Positions 54,415 through 62,800 of a DNA stretch of 64,000 bases are shown one piece after another. The position numbers and the translations under genes are program-made. The stretch's first letter is position 1. Each line of letters starts with the position of its first letter. The stretch is taken from NCBI GenBank assembly GCA_021604505.1, contig BQJC01000002.1:248001-312000 (forward strand). Direction: 5' to 3'. This DNA comes from Nitrospinaceae bacterium (lineage in GTDB: Bacteria; Nitrospinota; Nitrospinia; Nitrospinales; VA-1). Below the pieces are notes generated by a model. It was given only the letters and a program-made list of their open reading frames with translations. It was not told the origin of the DNA and did no database searches.

Positions 54415-55755
54415 TTATTCTATCCTGGTGGCCACCACATCGTAATCGGTGGCGGAAGTGATGCGCATGGGAACGATTTGACCCGGCTCGACATCACTGG
54501 CTTCGATGATCACCTGGCCGTCGATTTCCGGGGCCTGGGTGGGCAGACGACCGGTCATCAGGTAGCCTTCCTCCGAGTCAAGACCTTCCACCAGAACGGG
54601 ATGAACTTCGCCAACGCGGGCCTGGTTGCGGCGCAAGCTGATTTCCTTCTGAGCGTTCATCAATTCCGCTTTGCGCCCTTCCTTGACCGTTGCCGGAACA
54701 TCATCAGGATAATTGAAGGCGGTGGTCCCTTCTTCATGGGAATACGTGAATGCGCCAACATGGTCGAACTCAATTTCCTTAACGAAATCCAGCATGTGCT
54801 GAAAGTGAGCCTCCGTTTCACCGGGAAAACCGGTAATGAACGTGGTTCTAAGAGCAACATCGGGAATCCGGGCGCGGATTTCTTCAAGCATGGCCCGCAC
54901 CCTATTCTCCCTTTCCTGGCGTTTCATTTTCGCCAGCATCTCGTCATGCGTGTGCTGAAGCGGGACATCTATGTAGGGAACCACCTTTTTTTCCGCCGCG
55001 ATGAACTCGATCAAGTCGGTATTAATAAACGTCGGGTAGCAATAAAACAGGCGAATCCATTCAATCCCCCGGACGTTGGCCAATGATTCCAGAAGGCGGA
55101 TCAAACCGTCCTTCATTCTAAGATCAAATCCGTACATGGTGGTGTCCTGGGAAACCAGGTTCAACTCCACCACCCCCCGGTCCGCCAACTGTTCAGCCTC
55201 AGTGAGCAGGGATTTCAAAGGTTGACTGCGGATATTGCCCCGCATCTTAGGGATAATGCAGAAGGCGCATTTATTGGAGCAGCCCTCCGCAATTTTTAAA
55301 TAGGCCGAGTAAAAAGGGGTGGTCAGTATCCGGTTGGCGTAGGGTTCAAAATACTCTGCTGGACCGTGCATCTGATTGCGCGCCTGCGTTCCATTTGAGG
55401 AAGCGTCCGCATGAAGAAGGGTTTTCAACCGTGGATATTCGTTGACCCCCATCATGTGGTCTATCTCTGGAATTTCCTTGAGAAGCTCCTCGCTGTAGCG
55501 CTCGGACAGGCACCCGGTGACGATCAGTTTCTGACACTTGCCTGCAGTTTTTAAGCGAGCCATCGCCAAAATAGCGTCGATCGATTCGCGCTTGGCCGAT
55601 TCGATAAACCCGCAAGTATTGACCACCAGGACTTCCGCTTCCTCCTGTTCGGGAGTGATTTCGTAGCCGGTATTCACCAGATCGCCCAACAGGTATTCGG
55701 TATCCACCGCATTTTTAGGGCAACCCAGGCTGACGATGCCGATTTTTTTAATCAA
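54415..55755 (-). CDS. rimO: ribosomal protein S12 methylthiotransferase RimO
   Basis: RimO adds a methylthio group to an Asp of S12. The 446 residues have the UPF0004 domain (GIVSLGCPKNAVDTEYLLG), the radical SAM cluster CSNKCAFCIIP (CxxxCxxC), and a TRAM domain at the end. The N-terminal LGCPKN motif and ISQDTTMYG-like LVSQDTTMYG favour RimO over MiaB. It follows mlaC by 17 bp. Confidence 0.95.
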   Translation of the reverse strand: MIKKIGIVSLGCPKNAVDTEYLLGDLVNTGYEITPEQEEAEVLVVNTCGFIESAKRESIDAILAMARLKTAGKCQKLIVTGCLSERYSEELLKEIPEIDHMMGVNEYPRLKTLLHADASSNGTQARNQMHGPAEYFEPYANRILTTPFYSAYLKIAEGCSNKCAFCIIPKMRGNIRSQPLKSLLTEAEQLADRGVVELNLVSQDTTMYGFDLRMKDGLIRLLESLANVRGIEWIRLFYCYPTFINTDLIEFIAAEKKVVPYIDVPLQHTHDEMLAKMKRQERENRVRAMLEEIRARIPDVALRTTFITGFPGETEAHFQHMLDFVKEIEFDHVGAFTYSHEEGTTAFNYPDDVPATVKEGRKAELMNAQKEISLRRNQARVGEVHPVLVEGLDSEEGYLMTGRLPTQAPEIDGQVIIEASDVEPGQIVPMRITSATDYDVVATRIE

Positions 55756-55772
55756 TGCTCCACTCCATCCAT

Positions 55773-56384
55773 TTATGATTTCGTTTCTTCCAGCTTTTTT
55801 TTCATGCGGCTGACCAATTCGCCAAAATCGTCTTTGGCAATGATTTTATAAAACTGACTTCTCAGGTTGTTGCGCATGCTCACTCCATCCAGATGCACAT
55901 CCACAACTTTCCAATCGCTGGAATTCAACTCCAGAAAGAAATCAATTTGAATTTCCCCTTCGTCCTTGTGCGTCAATTGTATGGGAACCAGGGCCTGGCT
56001 CTTGTCGATTTCCACTTCCCTGTAAACCCAATCGAGATCGGCAAAAAATTTCCCTGAACTTGGAAAGGCCACGGTGATAAACAACTCACTCAACAATTGG
56101 GCAAACTGTTCTTTTTCTTCCTGCGTTCGTTTGCTCCAATATTTTCCTAAAGTCCTTTGACTGATCACTGAAATATTTAAACGCTCCAGAGCTTTTTCCG
56201 AGAGAACGCGGTTTTCTTTTTTCTTTTCGGCAGGCAATTTGTCCTCTTCCTTAATTTTCTGGATCGTCCCCAGCAATTCCTGCACACGCTCTTTCGGCGA
56301 ACCTTTGGCAGCAAAAACCGTACTGGCAAAGAAAACCAGCGCCGTAAAAACAACAAAACAAATCGTTTTGGTAACTCGTATCAT
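55773..56384 (-). CDS. mlaC: periplasmic phospholipid carrier MlaC
   Basis: MlaC shuttles phospholipids across the periplasm to MlaD. The 203-residue protein has a signal peptide (FVVFTALVFFASTVFA, cleavage about residue 25). The family fold is seen in KEQFAQLLSELFITV and WKVVDVHLDGVSMRNNLRSQ, with the conserved end SFYKII-like SQFYKIIAKDDFGELV. It is unlinked to the mlaEFD operon 38 kb away and lies with rimO and pfkA. Confidence 0.9.
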   Translation of the reverse strand: MIRVTKTICFVVFTALVFFASTVFAAKGSPKERVQELLGTIQKIKEEDKLPAEKKKENRVLSEKALERLNISVISQRTLGKYWSKRTQEEKEQFAQLLSELFITVAFPSSGKFFADLDWVYREVEIDKSQALVPIQLTHKDEGEIQIDFFLELNSSDWKVVDVHLDGVSMRNNLRSQFYKIIAKDDFGELVSRMKKKLEETKS

Positions 56385-56546
56385 AATTGTGATAATTTAT
56401 TCAGACAGGCTTCCAATCTGTGAACGACAAAGAATGGATTCAAAAAACCCTAATCTTCAATCAGACCATTTCCGCATGGCAATGTAAAGCACGAATAAAC
56501 AGATTATCATTGCCGCCCATTGTTTGAAAAGAGGTTAACTGAAAAC

Positions 56547-57323
56547 ATGACCCGCAATTTGATTCTCAGCCCACTTTTAATATTCGTCCTGGCCGCAAAG
56601 GGAATCGGGCCAATTTCCATAGAGAGCCTCGACCGCCATTTTCAATCCGCCCAAAGCACGATGGAGGGGTTGCTGCAATCCGAATCCATGATAAAAGAGG
56701 CGTTAAAACAATCGGACCCATCAGAGCCATTGACCTGGCGGCTGGCAAGAACCTATTATAGGCTTGGAAATGTTTCCAACGAGGAAACGGCCAAAGACCA
56801 TTTTCATCGCTGTATCGAACAGGCCGATCAAGCGATCCAACTCAACGGCCAGTCCGCCTGGGGGTATTTTCTTCGCGGCCTGTGCCGGGGAAAACTCGGA
56901 GAAATGCAGGGGATCTGGAAAAGCCTGGCGCTGATCAAACCGTTAAAGCGGGATTTATTGGCGGCGATGCAATTGGACCCCGCAATCGACGAGGGCGGCC
57001 CGCATCGCGCGCTGGGCAAATTGTACCTTGAATTGCCGGTGTTACTTGGCGGCAGCGTCGATAAATCCGTGGACCATTTGAAACAAGCGGTCGCTTTGGG
57101 CCCCGAATTCACAGACAATCATCTTTTTCTCGCCCAGGCACTTTACGAAAAGGGAGATTATCGTTTAGCGAAAAAAACTCTTTTAAACTTATTAGAGATC
57201 ACCAAAAAATCAGACAGCCTTCCCAAAGTTCAACAAACCCGTCAGAAAGCTCGTCACCTGATGGAAAAAATCAATCCCTGGATTGAAGCCCAAACTCTCG
57301 ATGCTCAAAGAAATCAAAATTAG
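56547..57323 (+). CDS. TatT-like TPR protein (TRAP_TatT family)
   Basis: From the ATG at 56547 the protein is 258 residues; a TTG at 56520 could add nine. An N-terminal hydrophobic stretch (LILSPLLIFVLAAKG) may be a signal or anchor. The core resembles TatT, a periplasmic partner of some TRAP transporters, with GGPHRALGKLYLELPVLLGG and helical TPR-like pairs. No TRAP transporter gene is nearby. It overlaps recN by 23 bp. Confidence 0.65.
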   Translation: MTRNLILSPLLIFVLAAKGIGPISIESLDRHFQSAQSTMEGLLQSESMIKEALKQSDPSEPLTWRLARTYYRLGNVSNEETAKDHFHRCIEQADQAIQLNGQSAWGYFLRGLCRGKLGEMQGIWKSLALIKPLKRDLLAAMQLDPAIDEGGPHRALGKLYLELPVLLGGSVDKSVDHLKQAVALGPEFTDNHLFLAQALYEKGDYRLAKKTLLNLLEITKKSDSLPKVQQTRQKARHLMEKINPWIEAQTLDAQRNQN

Positions 57324-58995
57324 CAACTTCGCCATCATCGAAAACCTCAGAGTGGAGTTTCACCCTGGGCTCAACGTGCTAACGGGCGAAACCGGCGCCG
57401 GCAAATCCATCCTGATGAATGCGCTCAATCTCATTCTGGGCGGCCGCGCCGACACGGATTTCATCCGTTCCGGGGAATCAACCGCCACGGTGGAAGCGGT
57501 GTTCGAGACAACAGACTCCGCCCTTTTGGGCGAAATCCACTCTTTAGGAATCGACCCCGGAGAGGGAGAGTTGCTGATCAAGCGCAACGTATCGCATGCC
57601 GGAAAAAGCCGCTGCTTTTTAAATGACAGCAGTGTCACCGTAGCCACTTTAGCTAAAATAGGCAATCGCCTGGTCGACATCCACGGCCAACACGATCACC
57701 AGGCCCTGCTTCGCACCGAAACCCACGTCGACCTTTTGGACCGCTATGGAAAAACGCTTAAAACCCGGCAGGATTTTGGCCAGGAATTTCTGGAATACCA
57801 AAACTGCCAAAAAAATCTGGAAGCCATGCGCTCAAAGGAAATGAACCGCAAGGAACGGCTGGAATTGCTCCAGTTTCAACTCACCGAAATCGAGCAAGCG
57901 CAACTTTCTCCAGAAGAAGAGGACGAGTTAAAATATGAAAAAAATAAATTGCGCCACGCAGAAAAACTTCACCAGTCCCTTGAGAGCACCTTGAACCGGT
58001 TGACCGAAACCGATGGGTCCGCCCTGGAGCAAGTGGGCCGGGCGCAAAAAGAAATAGAATCACTGTTGGACATTGACCCGGGGTTGGAAAAGCAGGCGGA
58101 ACGGGCACAAACCGCCTATTGTGAACTGGAAGAATTGAGTGATGAATTGCGAAATTATCTTGGCTCGATTGAATTCAATCCGCCGCGTCTCGAGGAAATC
58201 GATGACCGCCTGGCTGAGATCAACGGGCTCAAGCGAAAATACGGAATGGCTATCGAGGCCATTTTGGAGGAGCGGGGGAAAATCGCCGCCGAACTCGATT
58301 CCTTAAGTTCCAACCAGGAAAAAATGGATGACTTGAAAAAGGAAATCAGCGTCCGGGAAAAAAGTCTTGCCGAACAGGCCATCGCATTGGCGGAAAAAAG
58401 AGAGAAAACGGCGAAAAATTTGAAGAAAAATGTGGAAAAAGAACTGCGGGATTTAAACATGGCCCAGGTCCAATTGGGCGTCCGCTTCGATTATCCCGAG
58501 GCCCCCGAAGGGTTCGTTAGGTTCCGCGGTGAACCCGTCAAACTGTATCCGACGGGAATTGGAACCGTCGAACTCCTTTTTTCTCCCAACCCGGGTGAAG
58601 AGCTCCGCCCCCTGGCCAAAATCGCATCGGGAGGCGAATTGTCCCGCGTCATGCTGGCGATAAAATCCATTCTCCATGAACAGGACCCGGTCCCGGTGAT
58701 GGTCTTTGACGAGGTGGATACAGGAATCGGCGGCCAAGTGGCAGAGAAAGTGGGGTTGAAGCTCGCAAAAGTTGCTGAAGGAAAGCAGGTTTTCTGCATC
58801 ACCCATCTACCGCAAATCGCCGGCATGGCCTCGGCCCATTATCTGGTGCAAAAAACCGTTAAAGATAACCGGACCCATTCCACCATCGGGGAATTAAATT
58901 ATGACAATCGGGTGGCAGAAATCGCCCGCATGTCCGGCGGCGAAAGGATCACCCAGGCCACTTTGAAGTTCGCCAAAGAAATGATCAAAAAATAA
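57301..58995 (+). CDS. recN: DNA repair protein RecN
   Basis: RecN is an SMC-like ATPase acting in double-strand break repair. From the ATG at 57301 it is 564 residues. Motifs are LKEIKISNFAIIENL, Walker A TGETGAGKSILMNAL and SRCFLNDSSVTV. Two coiled-coil arms lie at about 150-400. The signature IASGGELSRVMLAIKS and Walker B VMVFDEVDTGIGGQVAE complete the head domain. It overlaps the TatT-like gene, so the two are co-translated. Confidence 0.96.
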   Translation: MLKEIKISNFAIIENLRVEFHPGLNVLTGETGAGKSILMNALNLILGGRADTDFIRSGESTATVEAVFETTDSALLGEIHSLGIDPGEGELLIKRNVSHAGKSRCFLNDSSVTVATLAKIGNRLVDIHGQHDHQALLRTETHVDLLDRYGKTLKTRQDFGQEFLEYQNCQKNLEAMRSKEMNRKERLELLQFQLTEIEQAQLSPEEEDELKYEKNKLRHAEKLHQSLESTLNRLTETDGSALEQVGRAQKEIESLLDIDPGLEKQAERAQTAYCELEELSDELRNYLGSIEFNPPRLEEIDDRLAEINGLKRKYGMAIEAILEERGKIAAELDSLSSNQEKMDDLKKEISVREKSLAEQAIALAEKREKTAKNLKKNVEKELRDLNMAQVQLGVRFDYPEAPEGFVRFRGEPVKLYPTGIGTVELLFSPNPGEELRPLAKIASGGELSRVMLAIKSILHEQDPVPVMVFDEVDTGIGGQVAEKVGLKLAKVAEGKQVFCITHLPQIAGMASAHYLVQKTVKDNRTHSTIGELNYDNRVAEIARMSGGERITQATLKFAKEMIKK

Positions 58996-59080
58996 TTTTC
59001 ACCCCACGGCGCGGGGAGGAAACTATTGAAGGATGGAAAATTCTGCACGATACAAAATCAAGCCAGCCAGAAACCCATCG

Positions 59081-59148
59081 CACGTCAATACTTGGCCCAA
59101 CCCCAGGTTGGTCGCACGCCAATATTGGGTCCAGCGTCACACCGGTCC
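59081..59148 (+). repeat. second two-unit array of the 34-bp hairpin repeat
   Basis: Units at 59081-59114 and 59115-59148 match the array at 34841-34908 with the unit types in reverse order. Unit 3 has the stem CCAACC-CCA-GGTTGG, in which both arms changed together relative to CCAGCC-CCA-GGCTGG. Unit 4 keeps CCAGCG-TCA but has a decayed right arm, which overlaps the last codons and stop of gpmA. Confidence 0.85.
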
Positions 59149-59889
59149 GCCTTTCGCCTGCTGGGCCACCTTTTCCGCGGCTTTTTTGGCGGCTTCCGGG
59201 TCTCCCAGATAATAATGCCTGATCGGCTTTAAGTCCTCATCCAATTCATACACCAGGGGAATGCCCGTGGGTATATTCAAAGAGACAATCTCCTCCTCGC
59301 TGATACCGTCCAGATGTTTAACAAGAGCCCTGAGGCTGTTGCCGTGCGCGCAGATCAAAACTTTTTTGCCTTTTTTCAGGACCGGGATGATCTCCTCGGA
59401 CCAATAAGGCAAAAAGCGTGTCACCGTATCGTTCAGAGCTTCGGTCCTCGGCAGATGTTCTTTGGCAAGACCGGCATAGCGGGGGTCGTTATCCGGCAAC
59501 CGGTCATCGCCCTCCTCCAAAGCCGGCGGCGGCTTCGAATAACTGCGTCTCCAGATCAAAACCTGGTCCGCCCCGTGTTTAGCGGCGGTTTCGGATTTAT
59601 TGAGCCCCTGCAGGCCACCATAATGCCGTTCGTTCAATCGCCAGGACCGCACCACCGGAATCCACATCAAATCCATGCCGTCCAAAACCATCCAGAGCGT
59701 CCGTATGGCCCGCTTGAGCACTGAAGTGAAGGCGATATCAAAGCGATAACCTTCTGCCTGCAGAAGTTTGGCGGCGTTCTCCGCCTCTTGCCTGCCCTGG
59801 GGGGTGAGGTCCACATCCGTCCAGCCGGTGAAGCGGTTTTCCAGATTCCATTGACTTTCTCCATGGCGTAGCAGAACCAGTTTCAACAT
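59137..59889 (-). CDS. gpmA: 2,3-bisphosphoglycerate-dependent phosphoglycerate mutase
   Basis: GpmA interconverts 3- and 2-phosphoglycerate. From the ATG at 59889 the protein is 250 residues. The phospho-His motif is [32 protein letters not shown] and the second catalytic His in [17 protein letters not shown] are present. The last residues, KGGPV, and the TGA stop lie within hairpin repeat unit 4. It is convergent with recN. Confidence 0.96.
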   Translation of the reverse strand: MLKLVLLRHGESQWNLENRFTGWTDVDLTPQGRQEAENAAKLLQAEGYRFDIAFTSVLKRAIRTLWMVLDGMDLMWIPVVRSWRLNERHYGGLQGLNKSETAAKHGADQVLIWRRSYSKPPPALEEGDDRLPDNDPRYAGLAKEHLPRTEALNDTVTRFLPYWSEEIIPVLKKGKKVLICAHGNSLRALVKHLDGISEEEIVSLNIPTGIPLVYELDEDLKPIRHYYLGDPEAAKKAAEKVAQQAKGGPV

Positions 59890-60066
59890 CCTCAAGCGTC
59901 TCCTGAATTGTAATATTTGTGTTCAAGTCGGGCCGGAAGTGGCGCCGCCCCTTCCTTCAAAGGCCCCCATTTAAACATATTTTTTGCCAGGCGTTAAATT
60001 CATTTAAGAAAACCTGAAGATCGGCCGTAAAGGTTTCCACAACCCCGGCACAAAACAAGCAACTCG

Positions 60067-60095
60067 TTGACTTACAATGGTTTATCAATTATCCT
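60067..60095 (+). promoter_or_regulatory. sigma70-type promoter for the HD-GYP-like gene
   Basis: TTGACT (60067-60072), a 17-nt spacer and TATCCT (60090-60095), 94 bp upstream of the ATG at 60189. Confidence 0.55.
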
Positions 60096-60188
60096 GAAAC
60101 GGAATATCGACTTGTTTCAGGCATGTAAAAGAATGGATTGCTTCAAGAATCGCCGGTTTTTCAACAAAATGACGCAGGTTCGCAACCT

Positions 60189-61175
60189 ATGACGGATTCG
60201 ATCGCTAATTATTTCCGGGAGATAAATCTCGATTTCCTCTCCAGGGCTTTGCGAGATGGTCCTACAGTGGACTTTGAACTTTTCTATAAAACCAACGGCG
60301 ACGAAAAAGAACCCGTATTTCTAAAATTCGGTTCTTACGACCGCAAAAATAAAGAAAAAATCCAAAAGTTGATAGAAGCCGAAAACAGCCACACCCTTTT
60401 CATCCACGAAACGGACCTGGTCAAGTACTACGATGAATTTTTAGTCACCAAACTTCGAAAAAATATAGATTATGGGGACCCCTTTGAACAAATCCTGGCA
60501 GATGCCTACCAGATAAATAAAAATATTTTACACGAGTATTTTGAAAATATCGGGTCGACAAGAATCCTCAAAAGCCTGGACGATGTGGTCCGCATCATGA
60601 TTCGGTGCGTGGACGAAGGTAAATTGGATGCCGGTGATATTTTTAATATCATCCACAAAGACAACGCTCATCCTTCACATTGTTCAAACGCCGGTCTTTA
60701 TAATATATTTTTCGGGGTCCAGTTAAAACTGCCGCCGGATGAAATCCACGAGCTGGGTATTGGGGGAATGCTCTTTGATATCGGTAAGAAAGGAATTCCG
60801 CCAGCCGTTCTGGAGAAAAAAGAAGGACTCTCCCCAGAAGATTGGCAGGACATCCGTAAACACCCCAGCGCCGGCAGAAAAGTGTTGAACGAAATGAAAT
60901 GTCACAGTCAAAACATTCTGCAAATGGCGGCAGAACACCACGAGAAACACGACGGATCAGGCTACCCCTTTGGGCTCCCAGGCAACAAAATTTCGTTCCC
61001 GGCCAAGGTGTGCACCATTTCCGATGTCTTTAACGCTCAGGTTTGCAAACGCAATTATCGCGAACCCCGGACGGCTTTTGAAGCCTTAATGGAAATGAAA
61101 AACAACATGCCCGGCCATTTCGACCCCAAGGTTATGTCTAATTTTATAAAAGCCTTTGTCGGCTCCCAGAAGTAA
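60189..61175 (+). CDS. HD-GYP-like protein with altered HD motif
   Basis: From the ATG at 60189 the protein is 328 residues; a TTG at 60138 is an alternative. The N-terminal 130 residues resemble the variable domain found with HD-GYP proteins. The C-terminal half aligns with HD-GYP c-di-GMP phosphodiesterases: AEHHEKHDGSGYPFGLPG and ISFPAKVCTISDVFNAQV are near-perfect. The HDIGK metal site, however, reads FDIGK in GGMLFDIGKKGIPP (about residue 200), losing a ligand His. Catalysis is probably weak or absent, leaving a binding or sensing role. Confidence 0.8.
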   Translation: MTDSIANYFREINLDFLSRALRDGPTVDFELFYKTNGDEKEPVFLKFGSYDRKNKEKIQKLIEAENSHTLFIHETDLVKYYDEFLVTKLRKNIDYGDPFEQILADAYQINKNILHEYFENIGSTRILKSLDDVVRIMIRCVDEGKLDAGDIFNIIHKDNAHPSHCSNAGLYNIFFGVQLKLPPDEIHELGIGGMLFDIGKKGIPPAVLEKKEGLSPEDWQDIRKHPSAGRKVLNEMKCHSQNILQMAAEHHEKHDGSGYPFGLPGNKISFPAKVCTISDVFNAQVCKRNYREPRTAFEALMEMKNNMPGHFDPKVMSNFIKAFVGSQK

Positions 61176-61315
61176 CCATCAATTTTCTTCGCGAAACCCA
61201 ATTTTCCTATCCGGGAAAATCCCCGGCCGGTCATCATGCCAACCCCTCAAGCTCCTATGCAAGATGTGTCGAGTTCGTGATACTATCAAGAAATTCGACT
61301 TAAGGCGGTGGTAAA

Positions 61316-61672
61316 ATGTTTATCGATGTAGAACCCAACCCAAACACCGAAATCAGTTTTAATATGGTTTACCGGGATGTTTCCACGCCCAGAGAGGTGT
61401 TCTCCATCAAATACCAGGTGGGCAAAGAAGATCAGCCCGTGCAGATCACCGGCTGGGACGCCGAAACCAACACTCCCTGCCCCGCTTTCGCCTGCAAGGT
61501 TGAAGAATCGGGCGACGGCATGGCGCTTTTGATCTATGGCGGATCGGGGGGCATCCGCATGAAGCCCCTGGAAGACGAATCCGCCTGGGACGCAGCGTCT
61601 TCCAACCAGTGGGGGGAATCTCACCTCGTCTACCCCGTTGACAGCTTCATCGTTTACAAAGATGAGATTTAA
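61316..61672 (+). CDS. conserved-looking small cytosolic protein of unknown function
   Basis: I do not recognise this 118-residue protein. It is acidic, has no signal peptide or membrane segment, and looks beta-rich (FSIKYQVGKEDQPVQITGWD, MALLIYGGSGGIRM). The ATG has an AGGCGGTGG purine-rich site about 5 nt upstream, and base use is like its neighbours, so it is likely real. It stands alone between the HD-GYP-like gene and convergent tlyA. Confidence 0.6.
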   Translation: MFIDVEPNPNTEISFNMVYRDVSTPREVFSIKYQVGKEDQPVQITGWDAETNTPCPAFACKVEESGDGMALLIYGGSGGIRMKPLEDESAWDAASSNQWGESHLVYPVDSFIVYKDEI

Positions 61673-61744
61673 AAAATCTGCCCCTCTCTCCACGGCTCCT
61701 TTGAACGCATAGTTTCAACCGCTAAAAACATCCTCATCTTCTAA

Positions 61745-62541
61745 TCACGATAAAACCCGTTTTTGGATTTCATCTTCACCGACCGTCTCACCCCGCTCCC
61801 GGGTAACACAGTGAATGAAGAATTCCCTGTTCCCCTTTTGCCCTAATATCGGCGAAACGGTGAGAGAACGCATCACCCACCCCTGGTCCTGAATAAACGT
61901 TTTTAAAGTATGCAGGACGGTGAGATGCTTGACGGGGTCCTTGATAATGCCCTTGTTTTCGACTTCATCTTTTCCCACTTCGAATTGCGGTTTCACCAGA
62001 GCCAGAAGATCGCCGTCGGGTTTCAGCACTTTCAAAACAGGGGGTATAATAAGTTTGAGCGAGATAAAGGATACATCGATCACCGCCAGGTCGACGGATT
62101 CGCCGAATTCGTTCGGAGCTAAATAGCGCACGTTTTTTCTTTCCAGACAGACGACGCGAGGATCCTTCCTAAGTTTCCAATCCAGTTGCCCGTAACCGAC
62201 ATCGACCGCGAATACTTTTTTGGCGGCGTTTTTAAGCAAACAGTCGGTGAAGCCGCCGGTGGAAGCGCCGATATCGGCGGCGGTTTTTTCCTTCGGGTTA
62301 ATTTGAAACTCTTTGAGAGCACCTTCCAGCTTGACCCCGCCGCGGCTCACATAAGGGTGAAGGTCTTCCAGAATAGAAACAGGATGGCCTTCCAAAACCA
62401 TTCGGCCGGGTTTATCGGCCACCTCATCGCCCAACCGGACTTTACCGGCAAGAATCAGCCCTTGAGCCCGCTCCCGCGAGGACACGAGTTTTTTTTTACC
62501 AGCAACTGGTCGAGCCGGATTTTTTTAGGGTCACTCGGCAT
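61745..62541 (-). CDS. tlyA: TlyA-family rRNA 2'-O-methyltransferase with an apparent frameshift
   Basis: TlyA methylates ribose in 16S and 23S rRNA. The downstream frame (61745-62485) has the S4 remainder SSRERAQGLILAGKV, the FtsJ-type SAM site ADIGASTGGFTDCLLK and VDLAVIDVSFISLKLI. The normal N-terminus (ATG at 62541, IRLDQLLVKK) is in a different frame, joined through an A9 run at 62497-62489. One extra A would restore LLVKKKLVSSRERAQ. Without it the first frame stops within about 30 codons. A sequencing error, true mutation or slippage are all possible. The start overlaps the xseB end by 11 bp. Confidence 0.85.
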
Positions 62542-62773
62542 CGTCTTCCTTTTCCACAGGGAATAATTCCGTGATCAACTCGCCTTTCTGGTTTTTGGTG
62601 AGTTTTTCTATTTTCGCTTCCGCTTCGTTGAGCTTTTTGGAGCAAAGCCGGGACATCTTGATACCCTCTTCAAATATTTCCAGGGACTTGTCGATGTCCA
62701 GTTCGCCTTTCTCCAGTTCCTCGACGATATCCTCCAAGCGCTTCATTGCTTTTTCCAGTTTCATTTCCGCCAT
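62531..62773 (-). CDS. xseB: exodeoxyribonuclease VII small subunit
   Basis: The 80-residue helical protein has the XseB pattern: AMKRLEDIVEELEKGELDID, then LEIFEEGIKMSRLCSKKLNE. XseB binds the XseA coiled coil to form exonuclease VII. It starts 27 bp after xseA and overlaps the tlyA start, giving an xseA-xseB-tlyA operon. Confidence 0.95.
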   Translation of the reverse strand: MAEMKLEKAMKRLEDIVEELEKGELDIDKSLEIFEEGIKMSRLCSKKLNEAEAKIEKLTKNQKGELITELFPVEKEDDAE

Positions 62774-62800
62774 GATTCACCTTAATAAATATTGTGAGTT

